NCBI GenBank assembly: GCA_949499045.1
Contig: CATEEE010000050.1
Span: 1 to 11,016 of the forward strand
From: Marinobacterium sp. xm-d-530
GTDB taxonomy: Bacteria > Pseudomonadota > Gammaproteobacteria > Pseudomonadales > Balneatricaceae
Reading direction: 5' to 3'
Length of the DNA: 11,016 nt
Below are positions 5,438-11,016 of this stretch, piece after piece (positions within the stretch are counted from its first letter, which is position 1; every line of letters starts with the position of its first letter). Below the pieces are notes generated by a model. It saw only the letters and a program-made list of their open reading frames with translations. It had not been told where the DNA came from and searched no databases. The position numbers and the translations under genes were made by a program.

Positions 5438-6862
5438 ATGGCTGGTAAAACACTCTATGACAAATTATGGGATGCCCATTTGGTGCGTCAGAATGACGAT
5501 GGCAGCTCTTTGATCTACATCGATCGTCAAATTCTTCATGAAGTCACCTCACCACAGGCTTTTGAAGGCTTGCGTATGGCCGGTCGTAAGCCCTGGCGTA
5601 TCGACGCTAACCTAGCAACACCAGACCATAACGTGCCAACGACTGCTCGTTCTGGTGGTGTAGATGAGATTGTTGATCCAGTTTCACGTATCCAGGTTAA
5701 GACACTGGATGAGAACTGTGATGAGTACGGCATTGTTGAATTCAAGATGCTGGATGAGCGCCAGGGTATTGTTCACGTAGTGGGTCCAGAGCAGGGTATG
5801 ACTCTTCCGGGTTCTACCGTTGTCTGTGGTGACTCGCATACCTCTACCCACGGTGCCTTTGGTGCACTTGCCCACGGTATCGGTACCTCTGAAGTTGAAC
5901 ACGTTCTTGCTACTCAGTGTCTGATCGCTAAGAAGATGAAGAACCTGCTTATTAAGGTTGATGGTGAACTTGGCGTTGGTGTTACGGCCAAAGATGTTGT
6001 CCTTCACGTGATCGGTGTGATCGGTACGGCTGGTGGTACTGGCTTCGCGATGGAGTTCGGTGGTTCAGCGATCCGCTCACTCTCTGTCGAGGGTCGTATG
6101 ACTATTTGTAATATGGCGATTGAAGCGGGTGCACGTGTCGGTCTTGTGGCTGTTGATGATAAGACCATTGAGTACTTCAAAGGTCGTCCATTCTCGCCAA
6201 CTGCAGATCAGTGGGAAGCGGCTGTTGCCAACTGGAAAGATCTAGTATCGGATGAGGATGCTCAATTCGACAAGGTTGTTGAGATCAACGCCGCTGATAT
6301 TAAACCGCAGGTGACTTGGGGAACGTCTCCTGAGATGGTGGTTGCTGTTGATGGAACCGTTCCAAATCCAGCAAATGCTAAAGATGCAGATGAAGCTAAC
6401 TCTATTACTCGTGCTCTTGGTTACATGGGATTGAGCGCGGATCAGGCGATTACCGATATCAAACTGGATCGTGTCTTTATCGGTTCATGTACCAATAGCC
6501 GTATCGAAGATATGCGCGCTGCCGCTGCAGTCGTAAAAGGCCGTAAGGTTGCAAGCACAGTGAAGCAGGCTCTTGTGGTTCCTGGTTCTGGTCTTGTGAA
6601 AGCGCAGGCAGAAGCGGAAGGCCTAGATAAGATCTTTGTTGAAGCGGGTCTTGAGTGGCGTGAACCTGGCTGTTCTATGTGTCTTGCAATGAACCCAGAT
6701 AAGCTGGGTAATGGTGAACACTGTGCCTCTACCTCTAACCGTAACTTCGAAGGTCGTCAGGGCTTTGGTGGTCGCACCCATCTAGTTAGCCCAGCAATGG
6801 CGGCCGCCGCTGCAATTGCAGGTCACTTCGTTGATGTGCGCGATTTTGAGCTGAACTCTTAA
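5438..6862 (+). CDS. leuC: 3-isopropylmalate dehydratase large subunit
   Basis: 474 residues, the full length for bacterial LeuC. With LeuD it isomerises 2-isopropylmalate to 3-isopropylmalate, the second committed step of leucine synthesis, in the cytoplasm. It is an aconitase-family Fe-S enzyme. The three cluster-binding cysteines are Cys351 in FIGSCTNSRIED, and Cys412 and Cys415 in PGCSMCLAMNPD. Other family blocks are PDHNVPTT (61-69), CGDSHTSTHGAFGALAHGIGTSEVEHV (130-156) and SNRNFEGRQG (433-442). The ATG has AGGAG six bases upstream. First gene of the leuCDB operon, 20 bases before leuD. leuA is not adjacent, as is usual outside the enterics. Nothing looks broken. Confidence 0.98.
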   Translation: MAGKTLYDKLWDAHLVRQNDDGSSLIYIDRQILHEVTSPQAFEGLRMAGRKPWRIDANLATPDHNVPTTARSGGVDEIVDPVSRIQVKTLDENCDEYGIVEFKMLDERQGIVHVVGPEQGMTLPGSTVVCGDSHTSTHGAFGALAHGIGTSEVEHVLATQCLIAKKMKNLLIKVDGELGVGVTAKDVVLHVIGVIGTAGGTGFAMEFGGSAIRSLSVEGRMTICNMAIEAGARVGLVAVDDKTIEYFKGRPFSPTADQWEAAVANWKDLVSDEDAQFDKVVEINAADIKPQVTWGTSPEMVVAVDGTVPNPANAKDADEANSITRALGYMGLSADQAITDIKLDRVFIGSCTNSRIEDMRAAAAVVKGRKVASTVKQALVVPGSGLVKAQAEAEGLDKIFVEAGLEWREPGCSMCLAMNPDKLGNGEHCASTSNRNFEGRQGFGGRTHLVSPAMAAAAAIAGHFVDVRDFELNS

Positions 6863-6882
6863 GTTAGGGCGGAGATAGAGAT

Positions 6883-7530
6883 ATGAAAAAGTTTACGACT
6901 CACACCGGTGTTGTTGCTCCGCTTGATCGCGTCAACGTTGATACCGATATGATCATTCCAAAGCAGTTCCTTAAGTCAATTAAGCGCTCCGGCTTTGGAC
7001 CCAATCTATTTGACGAGCTTCGTTATTTAGATGAAGGCCAACCCGATCAAGATTGCTCTGGTCGACCTCTTAATACTGAGTTTGTTCTAAACAAACCAGA
7101 GTACGCAGGTTCTAGCATACTGTTGGCACGTAACAACTTTGGTTGTGGCTCTAGCCGTGAGCACGCTCCATGGGCGCTTGATGACTACGGTTTTCGTGCA
7201 GTGATTGCACCAAGCTATGCCGATATCTTCTTTAACAACTGTTTCAAGAACGGCTTACTGCCGATCATTTTGACTGAAGCGGAAGTGGAAGAGCTTTTCC
7301 AGGCCGTTGCTGCAGCACCAGGCTTGAGCCTCACGGTTGATCTTGAAAACCAAAAAGTGGTCAGCCCAGAGGGTAAAGAGTATGCCTTCGAAGTCGATGG
7401 TTTCCGTAAGCACTGTCTATTGAATGGTTTGGATGATATCGGTCTAACGCTTGAGCATGCAGACGATATTAAGGCATACGAAGCAAAACGCCGAGCTGAA
7501 GCGCCTTGGCTGTTCGACGCGATTAAATAG
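6883..7530 (+). CDS. leuD: 3-isopropylmalate dehydratase small subunit
   Basis: 215 residues, full length for the proteobacterial LeuD type. It supplies the swivelling aconitase domain 4 that completes the active site of LeuC. Visible blocks: VDTDMIIPKQFLK near the N-terminus (about 19-31), then NNFGCGSSREHAPWALDDYGFRAVIAPSYADIFFNNCFKNGLLPI (about 84-128). The latter includes the conserved GCGSSREHA loop. The ATG at 6883 has GGAG eight bases upstream. It sits 20 bases after leuC and 9 bases before leuB, so the three genes are almost certainly one transcript and the two subunits are made together. Confidence 0.98.
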   Translation: MKKFTTHTGVVAPLDRVNVDTDMIIPKQFLKSIKRSGFGPNLFDELRYLDEGQPDQDCSGRPLNTEFVLNKPEYAGSSILLARNNFGCGSSREHAPWALDDYGFRAVIAPSYADIFFNNCFKNGLLPIILTEAEVEELFQAVAAAPGLSLTVDLENQKVVSPEGKEYAFEVDGFRKHCLLNGLDDIGLTLEHADDIKAYEAKRRAEAPWLFDAIK

Positions 7531-7539
7531 GGAATAGAA

Positions 7540-8625
7540 ATGAACGAAAATAAAGTTTTGATTTTGCCGGGTGACGGCATTGGTCCTGAGATTGTTGCTC
7601 AGGCGCGTCGTGTGCTTGAGTTGGTTAATGATCAAGACAACCTTGGTCTTGAGTTTGATGAGGCGCACGTTGGTGGTGCCGCGATCGATGCGACAGGTGT
7701 GCCACTTCCAGAAGAGACGCTAACTAAAGCGAATAGCTCTAAAGGTATTCTATTGGGTGCGGTGGGTGGTCCTAAATGGGATACCAACCCAGATTTTCAG
7801 ATTCGTCCTGAAAAGGGTCTGTTGGGACTTCGCACCGAGCTGGGTCTGTTTGGTAATCTTCGACCAGCGATTCTTTACCCGCAGCTTGCTCACGCCTCTA
7901 CCTTAAAGCCCGAGGTGGTGTCTGATCTAGATATTCTTATCGTTCGTGAACTTACGGGTGGTATCTACTTCGGTCAGCCACGTGGTATTCGTACCACTGA
8001 AGATGGCCTTCGTGAAGGTTACAACACTTATGTATACAACGAAGATGAGATCAAGCGTATCGGTCGCGTCGCTTTTGAAGCGGCAATGGCGCGTGGCAAG
8101 AAACTCTGTTCAGTCGACAAAGCGAACGTATTGGAAGTGACGGTTCTTTGGCGCGAAGTGATGGAAGAGTTGAGTGCTGAATACCCAGAGGTTGAACTTA
8201 GCCACATGTACGTCGATAACGCTGCAATGCAGTTAGTACGTGCTCCTAAGCAGTTTGATGTTGTAGTAACGGGCAACATGTTTGGCGACATTCTCTCTGA
8301 TGCAGCTGCCATGCTAACGGGTTCAATTGGCATGCTGCCATCATCGTCGATGAACGTAAAAGGTCAGGGTATGTTCGAACCTTGTCATGGTTCAGCACCG
8401 GATATTGCGGGTCAAAACATTGCAAATCCATTGGCAACAATCCTGTCTGCCGCTATGATGTTGCGCTATTCGCTTGATAAGGGCGAGACTGCAGATCGAA
8501 TTGAAGCTGCAGTTAGCAACGTTTTGGATCAAAACCTTCGTACTGCGGATATCTTTTCTGAAGGTATGACGAAGGTTTCGACGACAGAAATGGGTGATGC
8601 GGTTATTGCTGCGCTGAGCGCGTAA
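7540..8625 (+). CDS. leuB: 3-isopropylmalate dehydrogenase
   Basis: 361 residues, standard length. It carries out the NAD-dependent oxidation and decarboxylation of 3-isopropylmalate to 4-methyl-2-oxopentanoate, the third step of leucine synthesis. Family blocks in order: LILPGDGIGPEIV (6-18), LLGAVGGPKWD (about 71-81), LLGLRTELGLFGNLRPA, VRELTGGIYFGQPRG, the substrate and Mg2+ region YVDNAAMQLVRAP...VVVTGNMFGDILSDAAAMLTGSIGMLPS, and the NAD-specific loop HGSAPDIAGQNIANP. The ATG is preceded by AGGGA six bases upstream, which overlaps the leuD stop. It ends the operon at the terminator 8642-8669. All expected residues are present. Confidence 0.98.
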   Translation: MNENKVLILPGDGIGPEIVAQARRVLELVNDQDNLGLEFDEAHVGGAAIDATGVPLPEETLTKANSSKGILLGAVGGPKWDTNPDFQIRPEKGLLGLRTELGLFGNLRPAILYPQLAHASTLKPEVVSDLDILIVRELTGGIYFGQPRGIRTTEDGLREGYNTYVYNEDEIKRIGRVAFEAAMARGKKLCSVDKANVLEVTVLWREVMEELSAEYPEVELSHMYVDNAAMQLVRAPKQFDVVVTGNMFGDILSDAAAMLTGSIGMLPSSSMNVKGQGMFEPCHGSAPDIAGQNIANPLATILSAAMMLRYSLDKGETADRIEAAVSNVLDQNLRTADIFSEGMTKVSTTEMGDAVIAALSA

Positions 8626-8641
8626 TTAATTGCGGACCGAT

Positions 8642-8669
8642 AAAGGGCCGGTTAAATCCGGCCTTTTTT
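8642..8669 (+). terminator. Rho-independent terminator of leuCDB
   Basis: GGCCGG (8646-8651) pairs with CCGGCC (8658-8663) across a 6-base TTAAAT loop. The stem is extended by flanking AAAG/TTTT pairs and followed by a run of Ts. It lies 16 bases after the leuB stop. Confidence 0.9.
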
Positions 8670-8674
8670 GATAG

Positions 8675-8689
8675 CGCTATTGAATAGCG
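8675..8689. repeat. Short inverted repeat between the leuB terminator and asd
   Basis: CGCTATT (8675-8681) and AATAGCG (8683-8689) form a 7-bp dyad around a single central G, 12 bases before the asd ribosome site. It could be a small operator or leader hairpin. I see no good promoter boxes around it. Confidence 0.3.
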
Positions 8690-8711
8690 AAAAAAGTTTT
8701 TGAGGGTAAAT

Positions 8712-9824
8712 ATGAATCGTGTAGGTTTTGTTGGCTGGCGCGGCATGGTGGGTTCCGTTCTTATGCAACGTATGCAGGAAGAGCGTGACTTTGATCAGAT
8801 CGTAGAACCGGTATTTTTCACCACTTCACAGGTGGGTGCTGCTGGTCCAGATATTGGTAAAGAGATTGCTCCACTTAAAGATGCATCAGATATTGACGCA
8901 CTTAAAGAGATGGATGCGATTATTACCTGCCAGGGCGGTGACTACACGAAAGAGGTTTACCCTAAGCTTCGTGCAGCCGGGTGGAATGGTTACTGGATTG
9001 ACGCAGCCTCTTCACTGCGTATGGATGACGAAGCCATTATCGTCTTGGATCCTGTTAACAACGATGTCATTGAGAAAGGTCTGGCGAAAGGGGTAAAAAC
9101 CTACGTTGGCGGTAACTGTACAGTCTCTCTAATGTTGATGGGGCTAGGCGGTCTGTTTAAAGCGGGTCACGTTGAGTGGGTCTCTTCAATGACGTATCAA
9201 GCGGCATCAGGTGCTGGTGCACGCAACATGCGTGAATTGATCACTCAAATGGGTCAGATTCGTGATGGATCAGAGGCGCTGTTGAATGATCCAGCTTCGG
9301 CAATTCTTGATATCGACCGTCAAGTGGCTAGTACCATGCGTAACGACCTTGCGACGGATAACTTCGGTGTACCACTTGCCGGTTCTTTGATCCCGTGGAT
9401 CGATGTTCCTGTTGCAGATGGCCAGTCTAAGGAGGAGTGGAAGGGTTACGTTGAAACCAACAAGATCCTTGGTCGCCACTCTAATCCAATTGCCATTGAT
9501 GGTACCTGTGTTCGAATCGGTGCAATGCGTTGTCACAGCCAAGCATTTACGATCAAGCTCAACAAAGATCTACCAATGGATGAGATCGAGCAGATGATCG
9601 CTGAAGCTAACGATTGGGTGAAAGTGGTTCCTAATGATCGCCAGATCACAATGGAGGAGCTAACACCCACTAAGGTGACCGGTACTCTAAGCATCCCTGT
9701 GGGTCGTCTTCGTAAGATGAAGATGGGTAAGCAGTACTTGAATGCCTTCAGTGTCGGTGATCAGTTGCTTTGGGGTGCAGCAGAGCCTCTACGTCGAATG
9801 CTTCGCATCCTTTTGGCTCAATAA
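8712..9824 (+). CDS. asd: Aspartate-semialdehyde dehydrogenase
   Basis: 370 residues from the ATG at 8712. It performs the NADPH-dependent reduction of aspartyl phosphate to aspartate semialdehyde, the branch point to lysine/diaminopimelate, threonine and methionine, in the cytoplasm. Seen: N-terminal nucleotide-binding NRVGFVGWRGMVGSVL, the catalytic Cys136 in GGNCTVSLMLMGLGGLF, QAASGAGARNMREL, and the catalytic His275 in RIGAMRCHSQAFTIKL. This is the E. coli/Pseudomonas-type Asd (367-370 residues). The frame is open from a TTG at 8700, but GAGGG at 8702-8706, five bases before the ATG at 8712, decides the start. It follows the leu terminator and is followed by its own, so it is probably a separate unit, perhaps partly fed by readthrough. 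Confidence 0.97.
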   Translation: MNRVGFVGWRGMVGSVLMQRMQEERDFDQIVEPVFFTTSQVGAAGPDIGKEIAPLKDASDIDALKEMDAIITCQGGDYTKEVYPKLRAAGWNGYWIDAASSLRMDDEAIIVLDPVNNDVIEKGLAKGVKTYVGGNCTVSLMLMGLGGLFKAGHVEWVSSMTYQAASGAGARNMRELITQMGQIRDGSEALLNDPASAILDIDRQVASTMRNDLATDNFGVPLAGSLIPWIDVPVADGQSKEEWKGYVETNKILGRHSNPIAIDGTCVRIGAMRCHSQAFTIKLNKDLPMDEIEQMIAEANDWVKVVPNDRQITMEELTPTKVTGTLSIPVGRLRKMKMGKQYLNAFSVGDQLLWGAAEPLRRMLRILLAQ

Positions 9825-9842
9825 GCGTAACGAATCAATCAA

Positions 9843-9872
9843 CGGCCCGCTCTTTTGCGGGCCGATCTTTTT
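9843..9872 (+). terminator. Rho-independent terminator after asd
   Basis: CGGCCCGC (9843-9850) pairs perfectly with GCGGGCCG (9857-9864) across a 6-base TCTTTT loop, then ATCTTTTT. The usg ribosome site begins immediately after the T-run, so usg either depends on readthrough or starts from a promoter inside asd. Confidence 0.88.
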
Positions 9873-9881
9873 GGAACAGCT

Positions 9882-10847
9882 ATGAAACTATTCTTTGTTG
9901 GTGTCTCATCATTAGTGGCCGATCAGTTTTTTGAACTATATGAAGAGCACCCTTTAGCGAGTGAGATTGAACTCACGTTGTGGGATGACGATAGCGAGGC
10001 GGGTCGCTCATTAATGATTAACGGGCACTCCACATTGGTACGCCCCATTGATCAGGCTCCGTTTGCCGAAGCGTCCGTTGTTATTCTGGCTCAACCTGAA
10101 GCGAGTGCCGATCTTTTAGAACGCGCCTCATCGGGTGCAACGCTGATCGATCTCTACTCTAACTTGTCGTCTGAATCTTCTCAGTTAGCCGTGGCCGGCC
10201 GAGACCGTTTGGAGTCCGGTGAGTGGTATCAGTTGGCTGAACCCGTATTGGTTGCCGTTTACAAATTCTGCCAAGCTGTTAGCTCTAAAGCAGAGCCTCT
10301 TCGAATGCATATTGCAGCAACGTTGCCTGCCAGTGTTCACGATCGTAAAGGTGCTGAAGCCTTGGCTCGTGAGACCGCTGCACTGCTTAATGGTCGCGAA
10401 GCGACAGAGCAGTTTCTAGATACGACCCTTGCGTTTAATGCGTTGGCTCAGCCGTTTGTGTTGGATGATCAGGGTGAGTCAGGATTAGAACGTCGCATAG
10501 CCGAAGGTGCCAGTGAGTTATTTGAGGATGCCGAAGTCACCGTCTCGACCGTTCAGGTTCCGATGTTCCACGGGACATCAGCAATGCTTATGGTTGAGAC
10601 ACAATCAGAGCAATCGGTATCAGATCTAGTAGCGCTGATTGATCGTGACAACGCCTTACGTTTCAGTCACAGCTCTAACGCTTCCACTCAATCCATGATT
10701 GGACAGACAGAGTGTCTGGTATCTCGTCTACGTATCGATGCTCGTGTAGATCAAACCATACAAACGACTCTTATGTTCGATGAGAACCGTTTTGGTCGAG
10801 CGTCGGCACTTCTGGAACTGCTTGGGACTTTGGTAACTAAGCACTGA
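9882..10847 (+). CDS. usg: USG-1-like, catalytically degenerate aspartate-semialdehyde dehydrogenase paralogue
   Basis: 321 residues from the ATG at 9882. GGA lies six bases upstream, and an in-frame TTG at 9855 is inside the asd terminator and is rejected. The second half keeps the Asd-fold landmarks: LAFNALAQ (183-190), GLERRIAEGASELF (201-214) and VPMFHGTSAMLMVET (226-240). The N-terminal Rossmann loop is eroded (FFVGVSSLVADQF instead of GATGxVG). Where the catalytic Cys should be, the sequence is AEPVLVAVYKFC (119-130), with Val/Leu after the Pro. It is therefore unlikely to be an active dehydrogenase. Its place between asd and fimV matches the Pseudomonas Asd-like gene (PA3116 type). The function is not established. 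It could partner Asd or have another role. Confidence 0.85.
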   Translation: MKLFFVGVSSLVADQFFELYEEHPLASEIELTLWDDDSEAGRSLMINGHSTLVRPIDQAPFAEASVVILAQPEASADLLERASSGATLIDLYSNLSSESSQLAVAGRDRLESGEWYQLAEPVLVAVYKFCQAVSSKAEPLRMHIAATLPASVHDRKGAEALARETAALLNGREATEQFLDTTLAFNALAQPFVLDDQGESGLERRIAEGASELFEDAEVTVSTVQVPMFHGTSAMLMVETQSEQSVSDLVALIDRDNALRFSHSSNASTQSMIGQTECLVSRLRIDARVDQTIQTTLMFDENRFGRASALLELLGTLVTKH

Positions 10848-10850
10848 TTT

Positions 10851-10889
10851 AAAAAAACTACCCGGTAAACTTGACCCGTTACCGGGTAG
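10851..10889 (-). terminator. Strong hairpin after usg with its T-tract on the minus strand
   Basis: CTACCCGGTAA (10858-10868) pairs perfectly over 11 bp with TTACCGGGTAG (10879-10889), with a 10-base loop. Seven As at 10851-10857 give a seven-U tail only for leftward transcripts. On the plus strand CAACAATAC follows, with no U-run. So it is a canonical terminator for minus-strand RNA, while for usg it is at best a 3'-end hairpin. Confidence 0.6.
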
Positions 10890-10899
10890 CAACAATACT
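10871..10899 (+). promoter_or_regulatory. Candidate promoter for the fimV-like gene
   Basis: TTGACC (10871-10876, 5/6 match to the -35 consensus) lies in the hairpin loop. AATACT (10894-10899, 4/6) is 17 bases downstream. Transcription would begin near 10906, about 50 bases before the GTG. Confidence 0.4.
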
Positions 10900-10915
10900 T
10901 CATTTATAGACAGAG

Positions 10916-10935
10916 ATTAATCCCGCTGGATTAAT
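10916..10935. repeat. Inverted repeat just upstream of the fimV ribosome site
   Basis: ATTAATCC (10916-10923) and GGATTAAT (10928-10935) are perfect 8-bp complements around CGCT. The repeat ends five bases before the GGAG at 10941. It would sit inside the leader from the candidate promoter, as either an RNA hairpin or a DNA operator. Confidence 0.5.
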
Positions 10936-10954
10936 AGAGTGGAGTGAAGTTATT

Positions 10955-11016
10955 GTGCGTCGTTTAGCACTCAGTATTGCCGTTTCATCCGCATTGTTAG
11001 CCTCTCAGGCTAGTGC
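10955..11016 (+). CDS. fimV: FimV-like protein, N-terminal fragment cut by the window edge
   Basis: Only 20 codons are visible from a GTG start with GGAG ten bases upstream: MRRLALSIAVSSALLASQAS. Two arginines followed by a hydrophobic stretch of about 14 residues form a Sec signal peptide, consistent with export or anchoring in the inner membrane. The fimV call rests mainly on synteny: in Pseudomonas and relatives, asd, the Asd-like gene and fimV are consecutive. It also rests on the similar N-terminus of FimV, a peptidoglycan-binding (LysM) polar hub protein for twitching and type II secretion. The LysM domain lies beyond the window, so the name is provisional. Confidence 0.6.
   Translation, partial: MRRLALSIAVSSALLASQAS

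Noticed and set aside
5684..6007. Minus-strand 107-residue open frame inside leuC
   Set aside because: It is a shadow of the strongly conserved leuC frame, with no ribosome site or family motifs. The same applies to the antisense frames inside leuD, leuB, asd and phaC.
9855..9881. Upstream TTG start for usg
   Set aside because: It lies within the loop and stem of the asd terminator. The ATG at 9882 has GGA six bases upstream.

Overview
This window reads as a core chromosomal segment of a marine-type gammaproteobacterium, probably Oceanospirillales-like. That is inferred from three things: the gene order leuC-leuD-leuB-asd-usg-fimV, which I know from Pseudomonas and relatives; a class III (PhaE/PhaC) polyhydroxyalkanoate synthase with a PhaR-type repressor nearby; and moderate base composition with AT-rich intergenic DNA. 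I cannot fix the genus. I see no insertion sequence, prophage, CRISPR array, tRNA or rRNA. No stretch over about 300 bases lacks a gene.

Left part (1-4039), storage polymer and small accessory genes. phaR (repressor of PHA synthesis) runs rightward and ends in a strong hairpin terminator. It is followed by a HAD-family phosphatase, convergent with a 71-residue membrane protein of DUF2788 type, and then a YhbS-like GNAT acetyltransferase. The acetyltransferase converges on phaC. phaE and phaC lie on the minus strand as a translationally coupled pair encoding the two subunits of a class III PHA synthase.

Middle (4040-5437), regulators. On the minus strand, a CsrA-like RNA-binding protein of only 53 residues ends in its own terminator. 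A LysR-type regulator follows, reading toward phaEC. The 49-base gap before phaE carries three heptamers spaced exactly 10 bp apart, overlapping a candidate promoter. The 225-base csrA/leuC gap is very AT-rich and holds candidate divergent promoters and a dyad.

Right part (5438-11016), amino-acid biosynthesis on the plus strand. leuC, leuD and leuB form a tight operon for leucine synthesis and end at a GC-rich terminator. asd (aspartate-semialdehyde dehydrogenase) follows with its own terminator. Next is usg, an Asd paralogue that has lost the catalytic cysteine, and then the first 20 codons of a fimV-like gene with a signal peptide.

Nearly all genes belong to known families. I did not find a convincing novel multi-gene system. 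The points most worth a second look are the short divergent CsrA, the helically phased repeats upstream of phaE, a perfect 20-bp palindrome just upstream of the acetyltransferase, and two hairpins around the usg/fimV junction, one of which has its T-tract on the unexpected strand.
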